Below, piece after piece: positions 16,186-24,254 of a DNA stretch of 38,783 nucleotides. How positions within the stretch are numbered: position 1 is the first letter of the stretch; each line of letters opens with the position of its first letter. Source of the DNA: Candidatus Roizmanbacteria bacterium (GTDB lineage: Bacteria; Patescibacteriota; Microgenomatia; UBA1406; GWC2-37-13). The stretch lies in NCBI GenBank assembly GCA_016181725.1, contig JACOYT010000019.1:1-38783 (forward strand), given 5' to 3'. Below the pieces are notes generated by a model. The model had not been told where the DNA came from. It worked only from the letters and a program-made list of their open reading frames with translations, and did not search any database. The translations under genes and the position numbers were made by a program.

Positions 16186-16746
16186 TCACGTCCACCCTAT
16201 AAATTCGTTTACTTTTTTTATCCTTTCTTGAAGATCCCCAGATAAGAGCCTATAAGGGAGCCCTAATCTTGTAAGAAGTATTATAAATGCATCATGTAGT
16301 TTACTCCTGAACAATCCACTTTCTATACGTACCTCGTCGTTTTCATAAACAACATCATTTAAGTTAAGCAAAAAAAATTCAGAATATGTAGGTAGCCAAA
16401 ATAGGACTCTTTGTATAAGTTCTTCTGCCTTCGTATTATTCCCATATGCTAATATATGCGCGGGCGCTGTTATCACCGACCCATCACAAATTACAAGCTT
16501 TGCACTTGATCTATGAGCTTCTTGTTCCTGTTTGAGAACAAGATTTTGTATCTCTACGTGGTTATCCGGCACCCTTCTATCGATTTCTGGGCGAGCTTTC
16601 AGAAAAATTCTGCCAGCGTCTGGAACGAAAACAACACCCGGCATATTAATAAGCAAGTTTCTATACTCATTTAATAAAGTAGTTTTACCTGCGCCCATCG
16701 CACCGACGAAAGCAAATTTTTTTACATTTTCCCTTTCCATAAACAC
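16186..16746 (-). CDS. P-loop NTPase (NadR/AAA_28-like kinase)
   Basis: FVGAMGAGKTTLLNEYRN Walker A; VICDGSVITAPAHILAYG; helical C-terminus. Confidence 0.7.
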   Translation of the reverse strand: MFMERENVKKFAFVGAMGAGKTTLLNEYRNLLINMPGVVFVPDAGRIFLKARPEIDRRVPDNHVEIQNLVLKQEQEAHRSSAKLVICDGSVITAPAHILAYGNNTKAEELIQRVLFWLPTYSEFFLLNLNDVVYENDEVRIESGLFRSKLHDAFIILLTRLGLPYRLLSGDLQERIKKVNEFIGWT

Positions 16747-16853
16747 AAGTATGTCAAATTATAGCAGAAGTATTGTTTATCTTAAGCAATGGGGAGAGGC
16801 CGGACTCAAAGTTTTTCTACGGGTTAACGTAAAAATTGTGGTATATTTTCTCT

Positions 16854-17261
16854 ATGCAAAATGTACAAAATTTAAGTAAAAAGGATGTAGGGCTTCTTGA
16901 GGTTGCACAAAAACATGCTAAAAAATCCTATAAAAGCGGCCAAACTACAATAGCAGCTGCACTGCGTACAAAAAATGGAAATGTTTATACGGGCATTAAT
17001 ATAAAATATCGTGTTCGAAATACCTCGATGTGTGCAGAAAGACTGGCAATTTTTAAAGCGATAGAAGCAGGAGAGAGAAATCTAGATACAATTGTCGGTG
17101 TTAAATATTTTCCAAAGAGAGACACCTATAAAATAGTTGTTGCATGTGGTGAATGCCGCCAAGTCGCAGCACATCATGCACCTATAAAGACAATTATAAA
17201 TAACAAGGGTGTGACCAAAATAGTTTCTATAGAAGCGCTACTCCCTCATGCATATAAATAA
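16854..17261 (+). CDS. Cytidine deaminase-family (CDA fold) deaminase
   Basis: SMCAERLAIFKAIEAGE and VVACGECRQV zinc motifs. Confidence 0.85.
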   Translation: MQNVQNLSKKDVGLLEVAQKHAKKSYKSGQTTIAAALRTKNGNVYTGINIKYRVRNTSMCAERLAIFKAIEAGERNLDTIVGVKYFPKRDTYKIVVACGECRQVAAHHAPIKTIINNKGVTKIVSIEALLPHAYK

Positions 17262-17365
17262 TTTTTCCTTGCCTCATAAACTTTGTTTCTAGATAAAAGA
17301 ATTGGTTAAGAAAACAAGCTTTGTAAAAGACCATGATATAATAATTGTCTATTCTTCTCCAATCT

Positions 17366-18457
17366 ATGGAAGATTTTGCTGAACGATTTCCTGTATTCCA
17401 TCATCATTTTTCTCAACTTAAACTTAATAGATACGTGTTTACTTTTGTATATCACTTAAACACAAATAATGCTCCCTTCTTAGAGTATTGGGTTAGACAG
17501 ACAAATACATTGGCTGTTATCTCAATTCCTTATTCAGAAATCGTCGAAGTAAAAAAACGCCTCAAGAGATTGATACGAGTATTTTCACCGCAAAACTTTA
17601 ATGAGATTTCTAGATATATTAAAAAGATTAACGATGCGCATACAAAGAAAAATATTATACTTGTTGAGATTGGAGGCTACTCTTCGACTATAAGTCAAAA
17701 ACTGCATAATGTAATTCTCGCAGTTGAAGACACAAACTATGGCCACTGGGCTCATATTAAAAAAGGGGGACGGAATTTCCCTGTTGTCAGCATGGCACAA
17801 GCACAAGTAAAAATGCTTGAGAATAGGCTTATCGGAGAATCAATAATAAGAACTGTTGAGAATATAATTAACGAAGTACTTTCAAACGAAAGGCTTGCGA
17901 ATAAGACAATCGCTGTAATTGGATACGGAGGTATTGGGAGTTCTGTATGTCTTGCTTTAAGAAGGAGAAATATTATCCCTTACGTTTACGACATTGATCC
18001 ATACAAAGCCGCACTTGCACATGCTGACAGCTATAAAATAGCGCCTAGACAGGGCGTTTTGCAGATCGCAGATATCGTTTTAGGATGTACGGGAAAACAT
18101 AGTGTGATGGTCAAGGACGGCCATCTTATTAAAAAGGGGGCATTTTTATTCAGTGGATCTTCTAAAAAAGTAGAATTTAGTAGTCTTTTACAACTAGAAA
18201 AAGAACCAACCAGGCATAGCGTTATTGAAAAATATAAATTTGAGCAAAATTATTTTTATATTGCATATAATGGACAGCCAATAAATTTTCTTGACACTTT
18301 GCAGCCAGAATTATTTGATATACAATTTGCTGCCCTTACGCAATGCGTAAAATATGGGCTAGAGAAAAAATTATCAAACGCCGTGCACCCTTTACCTTAC
18401 ACATATCAGACTTCCATTTTGAATTCGTATATACAGAACAACTATTCAAAGAGATAG
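17366..18457 (+). CDS. S-adenosylhomocysteine hydrolase-like NAD-binding protein
   Basis: LAVEDTNYGHWAHIKKGGRNFPVVSMAQAQVKMLENRLIGES...NKTIAVIGYGGIGSSVCLALRRRNIIPYVYDIDPYKAALA...GCTGKHSVM aligns by eye to SAHH. Confidence 0.7.
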   Translation: MEDFAERFPVFHHHFSQLKLNRYVFTFVYHLNTNNAPFLEYWVRQTNTLAVISIPYSEIVEVKKRLKRLIRVFSPQNFNEISRYIKKINDAHTKKNIILVEIGGYSSTISQKLHNVILAVEDTNYGHWAHIKKGGRNFPVVSMAQAQVKMLENRLIGESIIRTVENIINEVLSNERLANKTIAVIGYGGIGSSVCLALRRRNIIPYVYDIDPYKAALAHADSYKIAPRQGVLQIADIVLGCTGKHSVMVKDGHLIKKGAFLFSGSSKKVEFSSLLQLEKEPTRHSVIEKYKFEQNYFYIAYNGQPINFLDTLQPELFDIQFAALTQCVKYGLEKKLSNAVHPLPYTYQTSILNSYIQNNYSKR

Positions 18458-18513
18458 TTTTAGCCTAAGGGAAGGCCTATCAAAGTTTAAGAGCTTTCTG
18501 ATATAATCTCCTC

Positions 18514-19182
18514 ATGAAGAAGAAACAGATCCTTCAGGCAACAAGAAGACATGTAAGGGGGCTTCTAAGTGGTGAGCCTACAGGACACGACTGGTGGCAC
18601 ATAGAAAGAGTGACTAGACTTTCAAAACGCATAGCTCAAAAAGAAGGGGGAGACCTATTTGTTATCGAACTCGCCGCTCTTCTACACGATATTGCAGACT
18701 GGAAGTTTCACGGGGGCGACGAGACTGTAGGTGCAAAGAAAGCAAGAGAATGGCTGCAGAAACTTCAAATAGATGAAGCAACGATCTCAGATGTGGAGAG
18801 TATCATCCAAAATATATCCTATAAGGCTACAACAAAAGCTTCTAAAATGAAAACAAAAGAGGGAATAATAGTGCAAGACGCGGACAGACTTGATGCAATA
18901 GGAGCAACTGGTATTGCAAGAGCGTTCGCTTTTGGTGGTCATGTTGGAATTGAGATATACAACCCAGCCATTAAGCCAAAAAAATTTGAATCATTTAAAG
19001 ATCTTAAAAAAATAATAAATAAAACTACAACAATTAATCATTTTTATGAAAAACTCCTTCTTTTAAAAGATAAGATGAATACAAAAACTGGTAAAAAATT
19101 AGCAAAAGAAAGGCATAAGTTTATGGAGCAGTATTTAAAACAGTTTTATAAAGAATCGCAAGAAGCTAAAGCGCCCACGTAA
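18514..19182 (+). CDS. HD-domain phosphohydrolase
   Basis: GHDWWHIERVTRLSKRIA...ELAALLHDIADWKFHGGDE and VQDADRLDAIGA. Confidence 0.88.
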   Translation: MKKKQILQATRRHVRGLLSGEPTGHDWWHIERVTRLSKRIAQKEGGDLFVIELAALLHDIADWKFHGGDETVGAKKAREWLQKLQIDEATISDVESIIQNISYKATTKASKMKTKEGIIVQDADRLDAIGATGIARAFAFGGHVGIEIYNPAIKPKKFESFKDLKKIINKTTTINHFYEKLLLLKDKMNTKTGKKLAKERHKFMEQYLKQFYKESQEAKAPT

Positions 19183-19234
19183 CGACGCCTTGAGTTATCG
19201 TAGATATCCGAATCTGGAAGCTATTTCTTTAGAT

Positions 19235-20404
19235 TTAAAAAAATTGACTCGCGAGCTTATTAATATGTTTATAGTGCCGTACGTAATTTTCCTCCTTAGC
19301 AATTTGCAAAGCCCTTTCTACCTTTGTCGTAAGATAACTTTTATCCTTAGTTTTAATGGCAATAGACATCTCTAAGTCGCTTCTTACCTCAGAAACCTCA
19401 TGGATTCTCCTTCCTTCAAGACCGGCATTAAAATGCTTGGATGCCAATTCTTTGATTTTCAGTGGATCCGATAGATGAAATATTGCTACCCCTTCCGAGA
19501 TTATATTAAATAAGTTAAGTCCGTTTAAAAAATGGGTAGGATTGGTTTGCGGTAACTGATTTAACGCGGTTTTTTTAAGGTTTATAAAATCTTGCTTATC
19601 GCGAAGGTATATCATGCACGCAATGATATTTCTTAATGCAAAAAGTTTTTCGTGATTTGAGTCAGGAAGAAGTTGAAATGCTCTTTGTGCTTGATTAATT
19701 GATCGGCCATATAGGGATTTAGCTCTGAAACTGTATGAATAATTGCCAGCGACATAATAAGCACCTGCTAGAATAATATTTCCATAAGCCTCATAGACAG
19801 GGTTTTTATTTTGTTTAGCTATGGTAATAAGTTGTGAGACGATTTTTACAGCTTCATCTACAATTACATTTGGCAGTCCAGTGGCGCCAAGAGCATTTCC
19901 TTTCAGAAACAAGACTGTTCCCAGCTGTTCTAATAGCTTTTTTCTTAAGGACGCTTTTTTGACTATGTGCAAACTTTTTTGTATGTAAGTATGCGTTATA
20001 TTTGCTATACTTTCCTGGTCGTCATTTTTTCCTTTTAGTCGATAATCCAAAGCTTTATCAAGTAAAGAATCAAAAAGGTCAAGAATATCATAATTAATTT
20101 GAGAAGATAAAGGGAGAGAGACTCCATATTTTTTAACCTGATCTAAATATAAAGCGTATTCAAGCTTTTCTTTTTCCCGTTCAGGTAAGGCGAGCACTTC
20201 GCAAAAAACTTCAAGTTGTCGAGGCGTAAAAAGACGCACCCCATTGAGAACTCTAGATACGACACTCGCATCGATGCCTCTGTACCCTAGCCGTTCCCAC
20301 ATCTCCAGTGAAAGTTGATTCAATGAAAGATTACTTCTGAAGAGGAGTTTATTCCCCGATCTTACGTAGTACTTTTTTAGAGCTTCTCCAAGATGGGTAG
20401 TCAT
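19235..20404 (-). CDS. HTH + helical-repeat (TPR-like) regulator, paralog 1
   Basis: N-terminal HTH-like SLNQLSLEMWERLGYRGIDASVVSRVLNGVRLFTPRQLEVFCEVL; paralogous along its length to 24223..25398. Confidence 0.7.
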   Translation of the reverse strand: MTTHLGEALKKYYVRSGNKLLFRSNLSLNQLSLEMWERLGYRGIDASVVSRVLNGVRLFTPRQLEVFCEVLALPEREKEKLEYALYLDQVKKYGVSLPLSSQINYDILDLFDSLLDKALDYRLKGKNDDQESIANITHTYIQKSLHIVKKASLRKKLLEQLGTVLFLKGNALGATGLPNVIVDEAVKIVSQLITIAKQNKNPVYEAYGNIILAGAYYVAGNYSYSFRAKSLYGRSINQAQRAFQLLPDSNHEKLFALRNIIACMIYLRDKQDFINLKKTALNQLPQTNPTHFLNGLNLFNIISEGVAIFHLSDPLKIKELASKHFNAGLEGRRIHEVSEVRSDLEMSIAIKTKDKSYLTTKVERALQIAKEENYVRHYKHINKLASQFF

Positions 20405-20430
20405 ATAGGCGCACCAATTATACCCTAACT

Positions 20431-20448
20431 ATTGACAATTTTGTCAAT
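20431..20448. promoter_or_regulatory. Candidate operator ATTGACAA-TT-TTGTCAAT
   Basis: Perfect 8-bp arms between regulator 1 and the divergent ribA-like gene; overlaps the -35 region of regulator 1. Confidence 0.65.
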
Positions 20449-20524
20449 GAAATAAAAGCGAGGTTTTTTAAAATAAAGTTAAAGAGAGGAGAGCGGGGGT
20501 ACAAAATAGTCTAAATATGTCAAT

Positions 20525-21340
20525 ATGTCAGAAGAACGTGAGCGAAGCCAAGGACGTATAGCAGAAATCAATTACCATTTATTATGGAATAATCCGGGAT
20601 TATTAATTAGAGCCCGAAAGGAAGCCTTTATTATGAAAAGAGAGTCTCTGATAGAGCGTCTTGGTGAGTGTCCCCTTCCAATCCGGATTCAGACATCCCT
20701 TCCTCTTTCTCAAAAAGAGCAGGACGCTATTAAAATTAGAGAAAGAGTGGGACGGTTTATTCTTCTTCAGGAGGTGGAGCAGACATATCACATGTACGTG
20801 TATGGAGACAAAACTACCGGTCAAGAACACATCGCGCTTATTAAAGGGCTTAAGAACGGGGAAAATGTTCCAATGCGTATACACTCTTCTTGCATAACAG
20901 CAGAAACCTTTCGTGCATCTAATTGTGATTGTGCAGAACAGCTGCAGACCACATTAGATATAATTGAGAAAGAAGGGTTTGGGGGCATCATACGGCTCCA
21001 ACAGGAGGGAAGAGGAAATGGGCTCGTAGGGAAAACGCGGCAATTAAAACTTATGATCCAAAAAGGAATTGATACGGCTGAGGCATTTAGGGAGGCAGGA
21101 TACCCCATTGATCAAAGGGATTATACGGTAGCCGCTGACATTTTACATGATCTTGGGGTAGAAAGCATTCGTCTTATTACCAACAATCCAGATAAAATAC
21201 AACAGATTAAAAACCAAGGGGTCAAGGTAAAAGCTCGCATCCCTTGTGAGGTTACACCATCCAACAGTATCGTGCGAAAAGATCTAATAGCAAAAAGAGA
21301 CAAGTTAGGGCATTTTATAAGTGAGAAAAATACACTATAA
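20525..21340 (+). CDS. GTP cyclohydrolase II-like protein (RibA family) with N-terminal extension
   Basis: Zn ligands SSCITAETFRASNCDCAEQ, RLQQEGRGNGL, PIDQRDYTVAADILHDLGVESIRLITNNPDKI; start may instead be ATG 20633. Confidence 0.88.
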   Translation: MSEERERSQGRIAEINYHLLWNNPGLLIRARKEAFIMKRESLIERLGECPLPIRIQTSLPLSQKEQDAIKIRERVGRFILLQEVEQTYHMYVYGDKTTGQEHIALIKGLKNGENVPMRIHSSCITAETFRASNCDCAEQLQTTLDIIEKEGFGGIIRLQQEGRGNGLVGKTRQLKLMIQKGIDTAEAFREAGYPIDQRDYTVAADILHDLGVESIRLITNNPDKIQQIKNQGVKVKARIPCEVTPSNSIVRKDLIAKRDKLGHFISEKNTL

Positions 21341-21980
21341 GCTTTTTATATTTGATTTCGATGGCACCCTTGTTGATTCGCGAATAAATATTGCAAACAG
21401 TCTTAATTATGCCCTCTCACGACATGGCTTTCAAAAAATTCATGCAAAGAATATTTATCCTCTGATCGGGAAAATACCTATAGAAGAAACAATAAAGAGC
21501 TTCTATCCTAAGCTCGATAGGAGAACAATTGAAAGCATAACGAAAGACTTTCGCATATATCAAAAATTACATGCAAAAAAAGAAGTTGTGTTTTTCCCCC
21601 ACGTCTTAAGAACTTTGAAATTCCTAAAAAGCAAAAAGAAACAACTTGCAATATTAACAACAAAAAACGCGAAACAAACCATAAGCTTGCTTAAAGTCTT
21701 TCGCATACATACGTTATTTGATGTTGTATATGGAGGGGGGATGCCAGCTGGCGAAAAACCAGCAAGAAGTTGTATAGAGTTCATATGGGCAAAAATAAAA
21801 GAGACTATGCCATTTGAGACGGTATTAATTGGAGATTCAGAAGTCGATTGTATTGCAGCACAAAATGCTCAAATAGATATGATCGGAGTACCTCACGGCG
21901 TTGACCCACAAGACGTGTTAAAGAGTAAAGGGGCGGTGTATATTCTTAATACTTTCAAAGAGCTTAAACAATTTATTTAA
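21321..21980 (+). CDS. HAD-superfamily phosphatase (phosphoglycolate phosphatase-like)
   Basis: FDFDGTLVDS and IGDSEVDCIAAQNA; overlaps ribA-like gene by 20 bp (GTG start). Confidence 0.88.
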   Translation: MRKIHYKLFIFDFDGTLVDSRINIANSLNYALSRHGFQKIHAKNIYPLIGKIPIEETIKSFYPKLDRRTIESITKDFRIYQKLHAKKEVVFFPHVLRTLKFLKSKKKQLAILTTKNAKQTISLLKVFRIHTLFDVVYGGGMPAGEKPARSCIEFIWAKIKETMPFETVLIGDSEVDCIAAQNAQIDMIGVPHGVDPQDVLKSKGAVYILNTFKELKQFI

Positions 21981-21989
21981 TATCTTTAC

Positions 21990-22880
21990 ATGAAAGAACT
22001 CTTGAACGTCGGCTACGCAGCAATTGACCAAATTAAGGGAAGGGAATATTATGGCGGGGCCGCCGCAGGAATTGCAATTAATGGGAAAAATTTAGGCTTA
22101 CAGACGGGATTACTTGCACTTTTTGGATCCGATGAAAGGAGCAAGATATATTGGAAATACTTAACACGGCTAGGAGTTGATCTCTCACTCTCTTACATCA
22201 GTGATCATGTAAATCTTCCTGTGAATATTGTCTTATCTGATGAAAAGGAACATAGATGGAACGACTTTGGGATATTTCGGTTTTTCAAAGATATACAAGT
22301 CGAATCGAGCTTGATAAATCAATATAAAGTCATTCATTTAGCAAGCGCTCATTATACGCTCGTAGATAAGGTCCTTTCTCGAAGAGACCAAAAAAAAGGA
22401 ATTCTTACCTACTCACCTGGCCCGAAATTATTAATAGATAAGTCATATCTTCAAAGAGAAGCTTTAGCAGCTTCAGAAATTGTATTTTTTAACCAGCGTG
22501 AGTGGGAAAAAATACAAGGGCTACTTGGCATAAATCATCCGAAAGATCTGTTCCGATTCGGTCCCCGCGTTGTGATCGTAACCTGCGGAGAGGATGGAGC
22601 TTTGATTTTTTCAGAGAAACGGGGCGATCTTCTTGAGCGGTACGTTCCAGCTTTTCGAATCGCAAATCCTGAACCAACTGGTGCGGGCGATGCTTTTGCA
22701 CTGGGTTTTATTATTGGTTACATAAACAGCCTTTCTTTGGATACATGTGGGGAGATAGGAAGCGTTCTAGCGGCCGCTTCGGTAAAAAATGACGGCATTG
22801 TTGCCACCACATCTGGAATTAGGAGGTTTAAAGAAGTGTTATATCTAAACAGTGTGACGAGAAACACCTTAATTGTATGA
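21990..22880 (+). CDS. PfkB-family carbohydrate/nucleoside kinase
   Basis: YYGGAAAGIAINGKNLGLQTGLLALFGSD and NPEPTGAGDAFALGFI. Confidence 0.88.
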   Translation: MKELLNVGYAAIDQIKGREYYGGAAAGIAINGKNLGLQTGLLALFGSDERSKIYWKYLTRLGVDLSLSYISDHVNLPVNIVLSDEKEHRWNDFGIFRFFKDIQVESSLINQYKVIHLASAHYTLVDKVLSRRDQKKGILTYSPGPKLLIDKSYLQREALAASEIVFFNQREWEKIQGLLGINHPKDLFRFGPRVVIVTCGEDGALIFSEKRGDLLERYVPAFRIANPEPTGAGDAFALGFIIGYINSLSLDTCGEIGSVLAAASVKNDGIVATTSGIRRFKEVLYLNSVTRNTLIV

Positions 22881-23602
22881 ACAAGGGTAGGAATGTTCTT
22901 ATAACTGGAGCAACAGGAGAGATAGGATTTGCAGTAGTGGAGCATTTAGTGAAAGAAGGATACCGTCTGATTCTTTGTGATGTGAAAAATAATAAAAAAA
23001 GAGAGTTGAAGATCTTGAGAAAAAGATATCCAATCGAATTGCATGAATTTGACCTTCGAGACAACAAAATGACTTCGAAAGCGCTTAAATATATTGGAAG
23101 ACAATATCGGGCATTTTATGCGCTCGTTAACAATGCGGGGATATATCCTATTAAGAAAATCAACGAGTATGACCTGGCATTGTGGAATGAAGTAATTTCA
23201 GTGAATCTAACTGGTGCCTTTCTTTGTGTCCTATACCTACGACCTTACGTATCTCCTGGTGGGAGAATTGTAAACATTGCATCAACCGCAGCGCATCTAG
23301 GAAGTAGGGATCCAGGATACAGTGCATCAAAAGCCGGATTAGTTGGCCTTACTAAAGCGATTGCACGCAACCTATCACGTTTTGACATCAGGGTTAACGC
23401 TATTGCTCCAGGGCTAATTGATACGAAGATGTCGCAAGAAATGACTAAAGAAGATAGGAAAGGGCTAATTCAAAGCGCTCTTATTAAAAGAGCTGGAAGA
23501 CCGTCTGACGTTGCCTCTGTTGTGAGCTTTCTTCTATCCCCAGGCGCGGACTTTATCACCGGGGCGACTCTCGATGTGAATGGCGGAATTTATCTTCGTT
23601 AG
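22877..23602 (+). CDS. Short-chain dehydrogenase/reductase (classical, FabG-like)
   Basis: TGATGEIG, NNAG, YSASKAG, PGLIDTKM, GGIY; ATGA overlap with the PfkB gene. Confidence 0.92.
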   Translation: MNKGRNVLITGATGEIGFAVVEHLVKEGYRLILCDVKNNKKRELKILRKRYPIELHEFDLRDNKMTSKALKYIGRQYRAFYALVNNAGIYPIKKINEYDLALWNEVISVNLTGAFLCVLYLRPYVSPGGRIVNIASTAAHLGSRDPGYSASKAGLVGLTKAIARNLSRFDIRVNAIAPGLIDTKMSQEMTKEDRKGLIQSALIKRAGRPSDVASVVSFLLSPGADFITGATLDVNGGIYLR

Positions 23603-23648
23603 CTAAGAAAGACAGATAGAAGCAAATCCACCTGCTATAATCTTCTCG

Positions 23649-24254
23649 ATGAAAAGGATCATTCTTGCCTCCGCTTCGCCCCGAAGGAAACAACTTTTAG
23701 AGCAGATCGGCGTTCCCTTTCAGATTGTAAGAAGTGATATTGAAGAAGAACATATCAAAAGTGAAGACAGTCATCATAAACTTGCCCAACGTCTTTCTTT
23801 GGGAAAAGCACGTGCTGTAGGAAAAACACACAAAAACGCTATTATTATTGCGGCCGATACGATTGTTGTGTTTCAGAAAAGAATTATTGGAAAGCCAAAA
23901 ACTGAAGCAAACGCAAGCAAGATATTAAAATTATTATGTGGGAAAACTCACAAGGTCATAACCGGTTTCACTATTATAGATTCTGAATCGAGAAAATCCG
24001 TCACAAAATCTGTCGAAACAAAGGTCAAGATGAAGGCGTTGACAGACGAGGAGATTAAATCATACGTAAAAACTAAAGAGCCGTTGGATAAGGCAGGAGG
24101 GTATGGGATACAAGAGAAAGGCGCGATGCTGATCGAGAGCATAAAAGGGGATTATTTCAATGTCGTTGGCCTCCCTCTTGCCGCCCTTTCAGAAGAACTA
24201 AAAAAATTTGGGATAAGGCCGTTTACCCAAACGCTCTCTGGGCGAGCTTTTTGA
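23649..24254 (+). CDS. maf: Maf-family nucleotide pyrophosphatase
   Basis: ILASASPRRKQLLEQIG, AADTIV, GKP, DKAGGYGIQEKGAMLIESIKGDYFNVVGLPL. Confidence 0.93.
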   Translation: MKRIILASASPRRKQLLEQIGVPFQIVRSDIEEEHIKSEDSHHKLAQRLSLGKARAVGKTHKNAIIIAADTIVVFQKRIIGKPKTEANASKILKLLCGKTHKVITGFTIIDSESRKSVTKSVETKVKMKALTDEEIKSYVKTKEPLDKAGGYGIQEKGAMLIESIKGDYFNVVGLPLAALSEELKKFGIRPFTQTLSGRAF

